A stretch of 64,000 nt of DNA from Talpa occidentalis (GCF_014898055.3 NW_023603184.1:114752615-114816614), one strand, 5' to 3'; shown: positions 13,577 to 62,210, numbered from the stretch's first letter. Translations and numbers: made by a program. The notes: generated from the letters alone by a model not told the origin.

Positions 13577-13698
13577 AGAAGATCATAGTTTCAGTCCACG
13601 GCCATACCACCCTGAACGCGCCTGATCTCGTCTGATCTCGGAAGCTAAGCAGGGTCGGGCCTGGTTAGTACTTGGATGGGAGAAGATCATAGTTTCAG
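13577..13698 (+). pseudogene. 5S rRNA retropseudogene, 3'-truncated, tailless, with 18-bp TSD
   Basis: Bases 13594-13683 match the first roughly 90 nt of vertebrate 5S rRNA, including the internal promoter segment (GAAGCTAAGCAGGGTCGGGC), with only about two substitutions by eye (T to C near base 4, C to T near base 28). The match stops abruptly in the GGATGGGAGA stretch, so the last about 30 nt of 5S are absent and the molecule cannot fold or function as 5S. The copy sits between perfect 18-bp direct repeats, AGAAGATCATAGTTTCAG, at 13577-13594 and 13681-13698. There is no poly(A) tail. This fits the described class of mammalian tailless retropseudogenes made by L1 machinery, with AGA microhomology at the priming junction. 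It is not a functional rRNA gene. Confidence 0.93.
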
Positions 13699-14165
13699 CC
13701 TTTGTTTTATCTTCAGACAAAACTGGCTACATTTGAAAAGCTATTGCAGCTGTGTTGGATACTGCTGAAAATTCCTAAATATGACTCAGAAGACAAATTA
13801 TATTTGATAGAGACTCTACAGGGACTTGCAGAGCAAACCTTCAATTCTGAAAATGATTAAGTTAACTGAAAATTTAACAGGGAACTCCTGAACTCCTACA
13901 AGATGTATCCCAGGCTTTGTTGCCTTTGTGGCAAAATTTGTAGAATAATCACATTGTTCTGGGAAGAGTCAGTGTGTTAGGTAATGCTATGGAGTCTAAT
14001 TTTCTATGAATATTCAAATACAATTGTAATAATAATTATGAAACTTAAGTATATGAAGAGTTCACTCTGGAGGATATAATTGTAACTCCTCAGATACTTT
14101 CACAATTCAAACTGGTGTTGGTCGTCATTTGTTTCCTCTTCTAACTAAAAGTCTGTTAAGAAAAT

Positions 14166-14466
14166 AAGATTTCAGGGCCTCCCCTGGTGGCACAACGGTT
14201 GAGCGCTGGGCTGCGAAGCTGCCCGCAGCCTCTGCAGCACCGGTTCGATCCCCGCCTGCCGCAGGCGAGGGTCCCACATGGCGCGCAGACCTCTCCTGCC
14301 GCTCCCGCTGCTCCCCTCAGCAGTGTGCTTCCGTCACTCTGCCTGCTCTGCTCCCCGTTCTGACTCTGGTGAATTCTCTCACCCTCCCACGCTTCTGACT
14401 ATACCCAGTGCTTGTATAAATAAATAAATAAATTTAAAAAAAAAAAAAAGAAAAGAAGATTTCAGG
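14166..14466 (+). mobile_element. tRNA-derived SINE, full length, sense, with 11-bp TSD
   Basis: The head GGCCTCCCCTGGTGGCAC, an A-box-like GGCACAACGGTTGAGC and a B-box GGTTCGATCCC show a tRNA-like promoter. A GC-rich body follows (CTCCCCTCAGCAGTGTGCTT, TGGTGAATTCTCTCACCC), then an (AAAT)n and poly(A) tail. Direct repeats AAGATTTCAGG at 14166-14176 and 14456-14466 delimit the insertion. CpG content is higher than in most other copies here, so this is among the younger copies. Confidence 0.93.
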
Positions 14467-14657
14467 CAACAGGTTTACATCCATATAAGAGGAAACTAAC
14501 AAATATTAGGTTAGGAATAACCTAACAAATATTAGGAATCTCAGGTTTAACATCCATGTCTGAAGATAAAAAATTATATAAGTGAAAATTATTTCACTTA
14601 TACGTTAAGGGAATTTCCTAAAAGCTTACTTTCTCAAAATTTTGTCCACCATTAAAT

Positions 14658-14660
14658 ACA

Positions 14661-14707
<47 letters not shown>

Positions 14708-14722
14708 TATATAAGCATATGT
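14658..14722. repeat. (AT)n microsatellite inside an imperfect palindrome
   Basis: A pure AT run at about 14669-14699 is flanked by ACATATGCTTTAT (14658-14670) and ATAAGCATATGT (14711-14722). These are reverse complements apart from one extra T. The whole could extrude as an AT-rich cruciform. Confidence 0.85.
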
Positions 14723-16760
14723 CTGAATACATAGAGACACAAACAAATACATATCAATATACACAAACACATATGTGAATTTTCCTGTGTGCTCTATATT
14801 AGACTCCATCATTTGGTATAAATTATTATTTAACTTAAAAAAATTAATCACTAAGGCAATATTTAAAATTACTTAAAGATAAGTGATAAGACAAAAAATT
14901 TAAAAATAGTGTTTTTAATTGGTCACCAGTTCTACAACTTTATCCCTTCTCTTTTCTCCATCCTTTTACAATGCCTATTAGAAAAAAATTGCAAAATTAA
15001 ATGCCAAATTTATATTCACCCAATTCTTAAATTGCCTAAAAAATATTACCACAATCAATGACTAATCCAAGTGGAAAATATGGCATAAAAAATTCTGGAA
15101 AGTGTGCTATTCAATTCCAATGAGTAATTTTGAGAGTCATGTAAACTCTTTGAACTTTTTTTCAATCTTGTGGTAATTTTCACTAAAAAAAAAAAATGTA
15201 AGGATAGAGATCTAGAATCTCAGATTTAACACCAAAGGATATAAAAAGACTAGACAGGAACAGAGGTATTTAGTGTTTCCAAAAATAGCATAATGTAGTA
15301 CACTTTTGATTATGAGTGGCAAGGAAATGTAAATATTGAGTAAAGTAAAATTTCTAGACTAAGGAGAACTGTTTATCAATATAATTCTGTGGGAACAAAA
15401 ATAAGAAACAAATAACCTTGACTTGAGGACTAACTAGGAAAGAGTCTTGAATGGGTCATAGTAATTACTCAAAAATTTTCTCTTTTGTCTGGCTACTGAT
15501 GTCATTACCTCAGACTTGGATGTATTTATAATTAGATATGCCCAAGTTCTGCCATCATAACATCAAGTTTTCAACCATATTGTTCAACTATGCACATATT
15601 ATAATTTTTTAAAGTTATTTTCAAGGGAACCCAAATCTCCTAATGTGCTTTCACCCCCATAAACTAAGTGAATCAATCCACCCATTTAGAAATAACAAAG
15701 AAAATTTATACCTTATTTTATAATTGTGTTGTAAATTTTTCTATTTTAGGTTATAATTCTTCAATGGATTCAGTATATTTTTAAGTACATTTTAACAGAA
15801 ACACATTTTAAAAACTGTAATAGTGATTTGAAAGCATATAGAATATGACCATGAAAATATCACACCTCTTTGGCTGAAAAATGAAAGTTCTACATAATGC
15901 AGTACAATGATTGAAAAAGAAAGCGATTTCTCTTCCATGTGTTTTTCATGATGGAGATAAATTGATTTTCTTATTGTTATTGTAGAGAGCACTGCTGACA
16001 TTCACTGGCCTATTGAGTTCATCACAGCTGTGCTTATGAATCTCTCCCAAGCTACACTTTCCACTGAACTGGAAAAGATTTGAAGTTTTGATCAGTAATC
16101 TGCCATACCCTTACTTTGCTTCATCTTTCTATTCACTTTTTTTGTTAACCCAAGGAGCAAAATGGCATGTCTGTATTAACTGGTTATTATCAGTGATGTC
16201 AGGAATACAGAGAAAGAAATGTGTGTCTGGATTACCATGAGGATATCGGTACCTGGATTGCATAACAGAATTCATCAGTGTGTGTACTTGACCCAGTTAG
16301 AACATCAGCCCTGGTCCACACCCTTCTAGACTCTGTATTAGAAAACAATGACATCAGAAGGAATAGGATCTGGGACACAGAAAGCAAAGGATCCTGCTAC
16401 AGATCCTCCAAATGTGCTTGGGATACTGAAGAGTGTTAAATCAGAAAGTCTAGAGTATACAACTTCAGAAATTTTATCTCTCATAGATACCTTAAAATAC
16501 AGGAATGGTTTTATGTGCAAAATATCAGCTATCTTTTCATAAATGAGTGTTTCAGTCATAAAGGTTTTTTTCATTAATAAATAACTTTTATTTGAATGGC
16601 CAGTCAAATTAAGAATTTTAGGACAAGCCAAAAATACATTAACGATTGTACATATAACACCTGAAATGAAACATAAAAGCATTACTTTTACAATAATATA
16701 TCTAGTTTTTCTGAAGAAATTGAATAAATTTCAAATTTTATAAAGCATCTAAAAACAATA
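14723..16760. other. Intergenic DNA, no gene seen
   Basis: No coding frame with domain or codon support was found on either strand. The longest frames (for example 16338-16682, minus) have no recognisable motif and lie in AT-rich DNA. Confidence 0.6.
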
Positions 16761-16761
16761 A

Positions 16762-17034
16762 GTTTTTTTTTAGATTTTTATTTATTTATGCATACAAGAA
16801 CTGGGGTACAGGCCAGAGGTACTGGGTGGTGAGAGGATTCACCAGAGACAGAGTGGGGAGCAGAACAGGCGGATCAACTGAAATACACTGCTGAGGGCAG
16901 CAGTGGGCGAGACAGAAGAGGTCTGCTGTGCCACGTGAGTAGCTCCCTGGCTGGCAGAGATCAAATTTGTGATGCAGATGTGGCAGATAGCTTCATAGTA
17001 CCATGCTTAATCCTTTGGGTCACCAGGGAGGCCC
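16762..17034 (-). mobile_element. tRNA-derived SINE, antisense
   Basis: Reverse orientation copy: T-rich tail and AGATTTTTATTTATTTATGC at left, then ACTGGGGTACAGGCCAGAGG, GAGAGGATTCACCAGAGACA and CACCAGGGAGGCCC at right. It is more diverged than the 14.2-kb copy; no clear target duplication was found. Confidence 0.88.
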
Positions 17035-17150
17035 TAAGATAGATCTACTTAATATAGATATATGAACTTTTTATGCAAGTGCAAGACACCAGAAGAAAAA
17101 TTAACACTGTTTCTGAATTGGTTTGAACACAAAGTATTTTTTTTTTTAAA

Positions 17151-17358
17151 TAAAGATGGAACTTCCCTGGTGCTACAAGGGGTTAAGTGCAGCACTGTCT
17201 CACCCACTGCTCCCCTCAGCAGTGAATTTCAGTCAATCCACCTGTTCTGCTCCCCACTCTCTCTGGTGAATCCTCTCATCCCCCACACCTCTGGCCTATA
17301 CCCCAGTTCTTTTATGAATAAATAAATAAATCTTTAAAAATAAAAAAGAGTAAAGATG
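17151..17358 (+). mobile_element. tRNA-derived SINE with internal deletion, 8-bp TSD
   Basis: The head (ACTTCCCTGGTGCTACAAGG, GGTTAAGTGCAGCACTG) is joined directly to the body (CTCACCCACTGCTCCCCTCA), skipping the B box and the middle of the usual element. The usual tail GAATAAATAAATAAATCTTT follows. Short direct repeats TAAAGATG at 17151-17158 and 17351-17358 support a single insertion of an already shortened RNA or a later deletion. Confidence 0.85.
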
Positions 17359-18956
17359 CTTGGAAAAAATTCTTTTTCCCCCCAACATCACCATTATAAT
17401 ACAGTAGAAAAACCTATAATCATGACCATTCAATAGTTACACTTTTTCCCCTCAAGCGATGACTCTCTGATCTAAAGGCATAAGCTACATAAGAGATTGT
17501 CCATCTAGTTTTCTTCTTCTGTCATCAGGTGATGTCATCTACATTGGGACATCTTTGTGTGTGCACTTGTAATTAGATTGCAGGAAGGCACTATCCATGT
17601 TTATGGAATAGACGTACCACAGGGAATAGACAAATAACATGAACTGAGTGAAAGCTGATAGCAAGAGTGGGGAGAACAAGATGAAAGTGAATGAGAAGGA
17701 GGAAAGTTTTGAGCAGTGCCTTAGAGAAATGACTCCCATGGATTATTGTGAGGTAGGGAGAATTTTATGTGTATATGCATGAAAATCAACATGGTTAAGT
17801 TAACATAGAAGGAATAAAATCGATGTAGGTAAGCTTGATTAGAATTGAATAGCTCCACGTAGAATATAGAGATGAATGAAGAATTATGGACTATGATCAG
17901 GATATAAACAAATATCTCAATTGCTAGAAATATCTTAATACTGTGGGGAAGCATAATTTTTGACAGAGATTTATTAAAGATCTCTAAGTGCTATTTACCT
18001 CTCTTTCACGTATGACTCTGAAATTACTCCTTATTTCCAGAAATACATTGAAAAACTACCTTTATGGGTCAGGGAAACTATCTATACATATAAAAGCTTA
18101 TATTTAGAAATTTTTATACTAACCAGATAAAGTATTTACACTAATTTATACTGATCAGATAAAATGAGAATTTCTTATGATACTTTATTGATATCCCACA
18201 TGATATGCTCTTTTCTCTTTTGGTTTCTTACAGAGTGAAAACATGAAAAGACTAAATTTTTCTCCAGAAAAATATCTGTTCCAGCTTTTAAAAGCAGCTT
18301 AAAAATTGGAAATCTCACAAGAAATCACTTTTTGGCTGGCCAAAGAAATGTGTGAGAAATAGAAACAGCTACAGATAAGTATCTAGCTGTTAAGATGCCA
18401 TTCAAACATAATTCGGATACTTAGTCTTTTGACATTTGCCTGAAATTGAACTTTCAGGACCTTGGGTGGGTGGATGAGTGGAAGGAACAAACAGAGGCTT
18501 TTCTTTCAGTTAATCTTTTACAGTTCCCTATTTAAATTGAGTTAGGGTGGATTTTGGCAAAATCCCAATATAAAAATCTTCTAGGAAGATAAGGTTTTCA
18601 AATTAGCCAGGCCCAAGGAAGGGCATTAGCAATTTCTCAAAAAATATGCAGTCATAAATTGTAGGAGGGGAAATTTTAAAAGTATATACATTTCATCCTT
18701 CTATTAAAGCACAAGGCAGAGTGTTTTGGTATATATTCTTAAGTTATATAAACATATATGTGACAAAAATATGTGCTAAACTTATCCATAAACAGATGCA
18801 TGTTAAGCTCCAGATGTGCTATTTTTCTAAGTTTGTGGGTTGTGTCTTCTATAAGGGAAAAAGAAATATTAATCATTTCTTTTACTGCTAAGGGGATGGG
18901 TGCTGCTCTCATATTTCAGAAAGGGGCTGGAAAGTGAAGGAAGCCAAACTTTTTCC
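17359..18956. other. COL3A1 upstream flank
   Basis: No gene or recognised repeat. The last few hundred bases contain a run with purine-rich boxes (GAAAGGGGCTGGAAAGTGAAGG, shortened to GGGGCTGGAAAGTGAAGG) that I recall as conserved in mammalian COL3A1 proximal promoters. There is no CpG island, which fits a tissue-restricted TATA-type promoter. Confidence 0.55.
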
Positions 18957-18986
18957 TATTTAAGGCCAAAGCAAAGGAATCTCAGT

Positions 18987-18987
<1 letters not shown>
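18957..18987 (+). promoter_or_regulatory. COL3A1 core promoter: TATTTAA box and transcription start
   Basis: TATTTAA at 18957-18963 sits 30 bp before GGCTGAG (18987), which matches the start of the human COL3A1 mRNA as I remember it. Spacing is right for a TATA-directed RNA polymerase II start. The start itself is inferred, not measured. Confidence 0.8.
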
Positions 18988-56648
<37,661 letters not shown>

Positions 56649-56889
56649 ACCAAACTCTATCTGAAACCCCAGCAAAAAATTTCACACTCCATATGTGTTC
56701 CTCTTGTTCTAATCTTGTCAACCAGTACAAGTGACCAACTAAATTCCAGTTATTTATTTCCAAAATTTTTGGAAAAAGTATAATTTGACAAAAAAGGATA
56801 CATTTTTGCTGTTACACCAATTACAATTCAAATGCTTTTTGTTCTATTTTTTTACCAATTCCAATTTCAAAATGTCTCAATGGTGCTAT

Positions 56890-56899
56890 AATAAATAAA
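56890..56899 (+). terminator. Proximal poly(A) signals
   Basis: Overlapping AATAAA hexamers (56890 and 56894) about 245 nt after the stop codon, followed by a GT-containing stretch (CACTGTGTTAC). Collagen III is known to yield two mRNA sizes through alternative poly(A) sites. Confidence 0.8.
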
Positions 56900-57583
56900 C
56901 TTCAACACTCGTACAATAACACTGTGTTACATTCTTTGAATTCTAGCCCATTTGCAGAATAATGACTATGCTTACCATTAAAAGATAACCTTTCTAAAAT
57001 AGTCAAACATAAAATTAGAAAAGACTTCCCTGTTTCAACTACCTCAACCTGGTCAGAAACACAGATGAATTTTATGAATCCTAGAAAAGACTTTAATAAG
57101 TCCTAGGGAAAAATGTATAAATTTGCAAAACTTATAAATTTGACTAATTTCTTAAAGTAATGGTAGAAAGTACAGTGCAATAAAAGAATTTAATTTTTAA
57201 AACCACCATTATTTCAATCTTAAATATCAACCATTTATAAAGGTGCTTTTCTCTTTTCCAAGTGCTGGTAAAGATTATCAATATTTGGGAAGACTTTAAA
57301 GACACAAGTTATGGTGCTAACGTGCTTTTACTTTCAAAACTCTCCATCGGAATTGTTGTCTTGCATTCAAAAAATAATGCACACCATCTGTATAGGTTTC
57401 CTGTCAAAAAGATTTATTGGCGTGTCACTTCAGGGGATTCTCTTCCTTCTTCCTGTAAAAGTCAACAACAACAAAATTCAAATTATGGGGCTGCTTTTGT
57501 CACAATAACACAGAGAATGTGTTGAAATCTTTCTTGTAAACTTGTATGTGGTTGTTGATCTTTTTTTTCTTACAGACACCCAT

Positions 57584-57602
57584 AATAAAATATCATAATA
57601 AA
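57584..57602 (+). terminator. Distal poly(A) signals
   Basis: AATAAA at 57584 and again at 57597. Cleavage is expected 10-30 nt beyond. This is about 115 bp before an LTR-like insertion. Confidence 0.8.
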
Positions 57603-57715
57603 ATATTCCTGGTACTTGTCACTTTTATTAAATTTAATAAATGCTTGTCTGCACTCAGGAACTCTAGTGATTTTCCCAAAAAAAAAAGCATATTGGATTC
57701 AAATACACTAGCGAA

Positions 57716-58086
57716 GGGTTAGACCTTGACAATAAGGTAGGAACTGGGAGCCTGCAAGACATAGCAGGAGGGAGAAGGACGGGGACCCCAGAAGACATGG
57801 GACACCGGGCAGACATAGCAAGAGAGAAAAGTCAATAACCAGGAAAAATCCATGACACTATCACCAGCTAATCCATGCTAGGACATTGGCCAAGGTTGAT
57901 GAATCAAGAAACTGCACCATCACTATAGCTCAACCCCCACACCCCAAACAAGAGCCTTACAATAAAAACTATGAAGTTTTACCAGCAGCAGCCCATTCGG
58001 GAGTCCTCTCTAGTGTGCGGGTGTTTCTTATCTGTCCTAGCATAAATCTTCTCAAGCCTGTTTGCTGCTGGCAGAAGTCAGCCTGG

Positions 58087-58118
<32 letters not shown>

Positions 58119-58226
58119 TAACCCCTGCAGCTTTGCTCCCAGGTGTTGACCTGTGTCTTTAAATAAACTTCCTTTGGCTTACTTGCTTAAAGCAGTTTGC
58201 ATGTGATTTGCAATTCATTACAAGGG
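57716..58226 (+). mobile_element. LTR-like element (endogenous retrovirus), decayed solo copy
   Basis: A roughly 500-bp block (about 57720-58222) ends in ATTACA, has AATAAA at 58162 and a TATA-like AATAAAAA upstream. It lies between 4-bp repeats AGGG (57716-57719 and 58223-58226). This is the layout of an ERV1-type solo LTR. The left end reads TT rather than TG, so the call is tentative. A T-rich run (58087-58120) interrupts it. No viral genes are present. Confidence 0.5.
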
Positions 58227-58772
58227 CCAGGGTTCCCAGTTTGGCATAGCACATCAAGTCACATCACACTAGCTTAATAATGCAATGGCCTTCAGGAGTA
58301 AGAGATAATAGAACCTATATTCAGAGCAGAAACAATGCTCAGAGGAGAGTCCAAAAGTTATTTAGATACTATTTAATGAATGCTTGGGCTTTATAAAAAC
58401 TGAGGGCATTCTATTTGAGTTAGCCCCTAGTATTAGAAACAAAGTAAATGAAGGTATCCATGTGGAAGCAACAGGAAGGAAGATGCTAATAATTTTTCAA
58501 AAGATAAGCAAGATATAGCAAAGCAGGCATTATTTGTACAATTAATTACAAGCTTAGGCATTTTCTACCACTATTGTCATAGTCCCTTCACCATCAAGAT
58601 TTTATTTTTTTAGTTTATTATTGATGAAAATATGATCTTAGACATTTAAGTTTATATTTTGAAATTGTCTTTCTGTATATAGTTTACAAAAATAATAACA
58701 CTTTCAAAAACAAAATTACCAGTCAAGACAGCTCATTTTTTCTCCATGCTGGAGGGAACCACTGTCTTGTAC

Positions 58773-59261
58773 ATAATTGTAAGGGCAGGAAGGCCACAGG
58801 GCGGGTTTTCTAGGACCCCAGCAGAAGGGGTAAAGGAGGAGAGTCCTGGAGCCCTCAGTGGCTTTTCAGGCTTTTATTGGGATTTACCAGGTACACAGCA
58901 GGCAGGGGTGCTCGGGGGCTGGGAGGCTGGCAGGCCTCCCAGCCCCTAGCAAGTCTTCACTCTATCTGGGCTCTCCAGCGGGTCTCTCTGTTCCTCTGGT
59001 AGTTCTGCTTCTGCTTCTCTCTCTGGTTCTTATGGTTCTGCTTCTCTGCTCTCCCGTTCGTTCTTCTTCCCCTGCTGGCCTCTCCATGACGCTGCTCTTA
59101 TAGGCCCAGTCTTAGGCCAGGTGAACCCCATCTACCTCTGCCCACAACCTACTCCAGGTGCCCGCCATCAGGCATGTATTCAGGACCGCAGGGTTCCGTC
59201 ATCTATCCTGATGGCGGGAGGGCAGAAAAGCCTGATATCATTTACTTTACCCTACAATAAT
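58773..59261 (-). mobile_element. Solo ERV LTR, family A copy 1, antisense, 5-bp TSD
   Basis: 479-bp LTR at 58778-59256 with short terminal inverted repeats (TGTAAGGG / CCCTACA) and 5-bp target duplication ATAAT (58773-58777, 59257-59261). In minus orientation it has a CCTATAAGAG TATA box (59096-59105) and an AATAAA poly(A) signal (58873-58878). The internal proviral region is absent, as after LTR-LTR recombination. Confidence 0.85.
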
Positions 59262-59345
59262 TCTAGAAATGCAGGTGATAGAAAGATACATACATACAGA
59301 TAGCTATATTGATAGACAAATGATAGTAAGTCAATTATGCATTTA

Positions 59346-59639
59346 AAATTAAATTACTGGTGGCCTCCCCGGTGGCGCAGCGCTTGAGCACTGGGCTGCG
59401 AAGCTGCCCGCAGCCTCTGCAGCGCCAGTTCGATCCACCGCCGCCTGGTGAGGGTTCCACATGGCGCGCACACCTCTCCTGCCGCCCGCTGCTCCCCTCA
59501 GCAGTGTTTGCGGTCCATCTGCCTGTTCTGCTCCCTGCTCTGGCTCTGGTGAATTCTCTCACCCTCCCGCGCTTCTGACTGTACCCAGTGCTTGTATAAA
59601 TAAATAAATAAATCTTTAAAAATTAAATTAAATTACTGG
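59346..59639 (+). mobile_element. tRNA-derived SINE, full length, sense, 15-bp TSD
   Basis: Well-preserved copy: GGCCTCCCCGGTGGCGCAGC head, B box AGTTCGATCC, CpG-rich body and (AAAT)n tail. Direct repeats AAATTAAATTACTGG at 59346-59360 and 59625-59639. Like the 14.2-kb copy it has GCTTCTGACT in the body, marking one subfamily. Confidence 0.94.
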
Positions 59640-59975
59640 AACTTCTATTTCAGGCAGTTTCAAGGCCAGAAATATTTGGGCTTCTTTTATTAAATTGTAT
59701 CACCTTGGCACTGCTGCCTCCCACTTTCACTTATTAGGAAAGACTCTTGCAGTTTTGTTAAGCCCAACCACCTAATTCAGGACAATCTCCCCAGCTCAGG
59801 GTTAGTTGATTAGCACCCTTAGTTCCATCTGCAACTTTAACCTCTCCTTGCCTTGCCATGTAACGTAACACATTCACAGGTTCCAGGAGTTAGGATGTAC
59901 ATATATTTGGGGGCTATCACATATCAATACAGATGTGAAAATATGGAGAATGAGAAACCCACTTTATCAGGGATG

Positions 59976-60544
59976 GTACTGTAACAGGGTGGTCCCCAGG
60001 AAAGGGGGAGGTTCCCTGCCCCACCCAAGGGAGGGTGGAGCTGAGCAGGAAGAGGAGAAGCTGCAGAAGACACTGAGGAAGGAAGGAGCAGGACGGAGCC
60101 TAGAGACACGTGAAGAAACTGCGCTTGTCTTTTGGTGGTGGACTGGGTGACACAGATGTGGGTGAGACCCGTGGGGAGGTGACAATGGCAGGTTTTATCT
60201 TGATGTTGATTTTGCTCTTTTCCTTCCGGGCTTGTCTGGTTATTTCTGGCCCTTTTCTGTGGGTCCCCACTGGAAGATGCTTTAGACTTGTGGCAGGCTT
60301 TGGGGCCTTGCTCTGGGCCATTCCCATTTGGATGGAGTTTTACCCACGAGGGGATGGGTAACTTTGGGTTCTTGATTTAGAAACTAGACTCTTTGCCTTT
60401 CCTGTATTGTTTCCTAGTTTTATTAAAGTTCCTTCCCATTAAAGTCTCCTATGTTTTGTGTTGATGCGGCGGATGGCAGAACCCATTTAGAATAGGCAGG
60501 TTTGCGGGGTTTGGGCTGCCCCCCTCCCTGTCCTATAACAGTAC
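59976..60544 (+). mobile_element. Solo ERV LTR, family B, sense, 4-bp TSD
   Basis: 561-bp LTR at 59980-60540. It begins TGTAACAGGG and ends CCTATAACA, with 4-bp duplication GTAC on each side (59976-59979, 60541-60544), typical of ERV1. A poly(A)-like ATTAAA lies near 60424. It is unrelated to family A by eye. No gag, pol or env sequence is attached. Confidence 0.85.
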
Positions 60545-60654
60545 CAGCTGCAGTCAGAGCAGCAATAGCCAGACTTCCACAGATGCGTAGCCAGTACTGC
60601 CAGAAATGGTACCTCTGTTCAGTTTCAGATTCATCAAGCTGCTTCTGGGATATT

Positions 60655-61050
60655 ATTTTGAAGATTTTATTTAAATCAATGTTTCAGGATAACCAAGTGC
60701 ATGGCAGGCAGGCTGGGGTTCTGGGGGCCCGGGAGGCAAATGAGCCTCCCAGGCCCCCACAAATCTTTATTCTTCTCTGAGCTCTCTCTGGTGCCGCCTC
60801 CTTGTGGTCTTGCCGCTTCTGTGGTCACGTGTTCTCTCGTAGCCACTCTTGTCTCTGATGCTACCCTTAAAGCCTGAGCCTCCAGGCTCAGGTGTGCCCA
60901 CTTACACATGTCCACACCACACTCCAGGTGTCCACCATCAGGCATGCAGGCCCTGCATCCATGGTCCTGAGGGTCCCCTGCATTCAAGAGCACAGGTGAT
61001 AGCCTCAGAGATTAACCATGTAAAAAGCCTGACCAGTTCAGTTACCCTAA
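60655..61050 (-). mobile_element. ERV LTR, family A copy 2, antisense, partial
   Basis: Aligns with copy 1 by the shared words GGCAGGCAGG, GGCCCGGGAGGC and CACTCCAGGTG, then CCACCATCAGGCATG. AATAAA is at 60666-60671 on the minus strand. It ends in TTACCCTAA. The U5 end (left) is missing, so this is a truncated copy. Confidence 0.75.
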
Positions 61051-61107
61051 AATCAGCCAGTTTAGGTTTTTGCATCTAAACACACTGAGTAGGCCAGAGA
61101 CTGGTAA

Positions 61108-61571
61108 GAGCAGTGTAGTGTCAGGAAGGCACAGTGCAGGTTTTCTATGATCTGACCAGATGGGGTAAAGGAGAGTCCTGGAGCCCTTAGTGGCTTTTCA
61201 GGCTTTTATTGAGCTTTTACCAGGTACACAGCAAGCAGGCATGCCGGGGGGCCCGGGAGGCTGGCCGTGAGTCTTCACTCTTTCTGGGCTCTCCGGTGTT
61301 CTCTCATGGTGTCCCCGCTATCTCTGCTTCTCTGCTGCTTTACCACTACTACTCTCGTTCTCCCTTCTCTTTTCTGCTATTGCTCTTTCTTTCCTGCTGG
61401 TTCCGTTCCCTGTGACGCTGCCCTTATAAGCCCCATCATTGCCCACCTATGCATGCCCACACGCTACTCCCGGTCCACAAGGCATGCATACAGGACACAG
61501 GGATCCATCATTAATGCTAACGGCGGGAGGGCGGAAAAGCCTGATGGTTTTTCCACTTACCCTAAGAGCAG
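61108..61571 (-). mobile_element. Solo ERV LTR, family A copy 3, antisense
   Basis: About 452 bp (61114 to about 61565), TGTAGTGTCAGG at the left and CTTACCCTA at the right. It has a minus-strand AATAAA at 61205-61210 and a TATA-type TTATAAG near 61424-61430. Flanking GAGCAG repeats (61108-61113, 61566-61571) look like a target duplication. It lies about 60 bp from copy 2 in the same orientation, but both carry U3-R order, so this is not one provirus with a small interior. Confidence 0.8.
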
Positions 61572-62210
61572 CAAGGGCAGACAGCAGAAGAAATTCAAGA
61601 AAATGGAAAAGACAAGACATTGAGTTCAAATGTTTATAATGGGTAGGTATGAATGTAGGAAAATCCACTTGGTATCCAATGATGAAAACTTGGCAGTCCA
61701 TGGAAAAGGGAATCATCTTTCATATTCATCTGAAATGATTTACACTTTGAAGACAAGGCTGAAGGAGATGATTGGTCTCTGCCACACATATCATATTTAT
61801 ATTTCATGAGAAATTGTAGAATTTCATGTAAATGTGGCTTCTTTTGTGTTGCATGGAAAAAGAATGGCAAATCCATATCCCTAACTTCTTGAGTCAAGAT
61901 ATAAAGGAAAAGTATGATCTTTTTCTGGAACTAAACTAAAAACACATTTATTTAAATTCTAAAACTCTTTGCACAGGTTTGAGTTAACTATAATGCACAT
62001 ATAAATCTTAATTCTGCAGATCACCAAACTACAGCATGATCTAAATAAATTTTCTAATTCTCTGATGTTGTATAGTTGGAAAACTATAGAACTCCCAAAT
62101 TTCAATGGGCTAATGGAAGAATTCTCTTCAGAATTCTCTTTCCTTTAAATTACTGCAGCCATCTAAAATAGGACTAATTATTTTCTGCTTGGTAATATGT
62201 CTGCCTTCCT
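61572..62210. other. Downstream intergenic DNA, no gene seen
   Basis: No domain-bearing frame or recognised repeat. Sequence is AT-rich and ordinary. Confidence 0.6.

Larger units (their letters stand above)
56649..57620 (+). other. COL3A1 3' UTR (about 970 nt to the distal site)
   Basis: AT-rich trailer with two sets of poly(A) signals. Its length to the distal site agrees with the roughly 970-nt human 3' UTR as I remember it. The last base is inferred from the signal position. Open frames here (for example 57262-57525) are not coding. Confidence 0.75.

Noticed and set aside
13594..13683. Functional 5S rRNA gene
   Set aside because: The last about 30 nt of 5S are missing, there is no T-run terminator, and target duplications show it is a retrocopy.
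60110..60361. Small + frame with a hydrophobic stretch
   Set aside because: It lies inside a solo LTR and has no independent support as a gene.
57716..61571. Intact endogenous provirus
   Set aside because: Only LTRs are visible. No stretch between them encodes recognisable gag, pol or env, and several LTRs have their own target duplications, as solo LTRs do.
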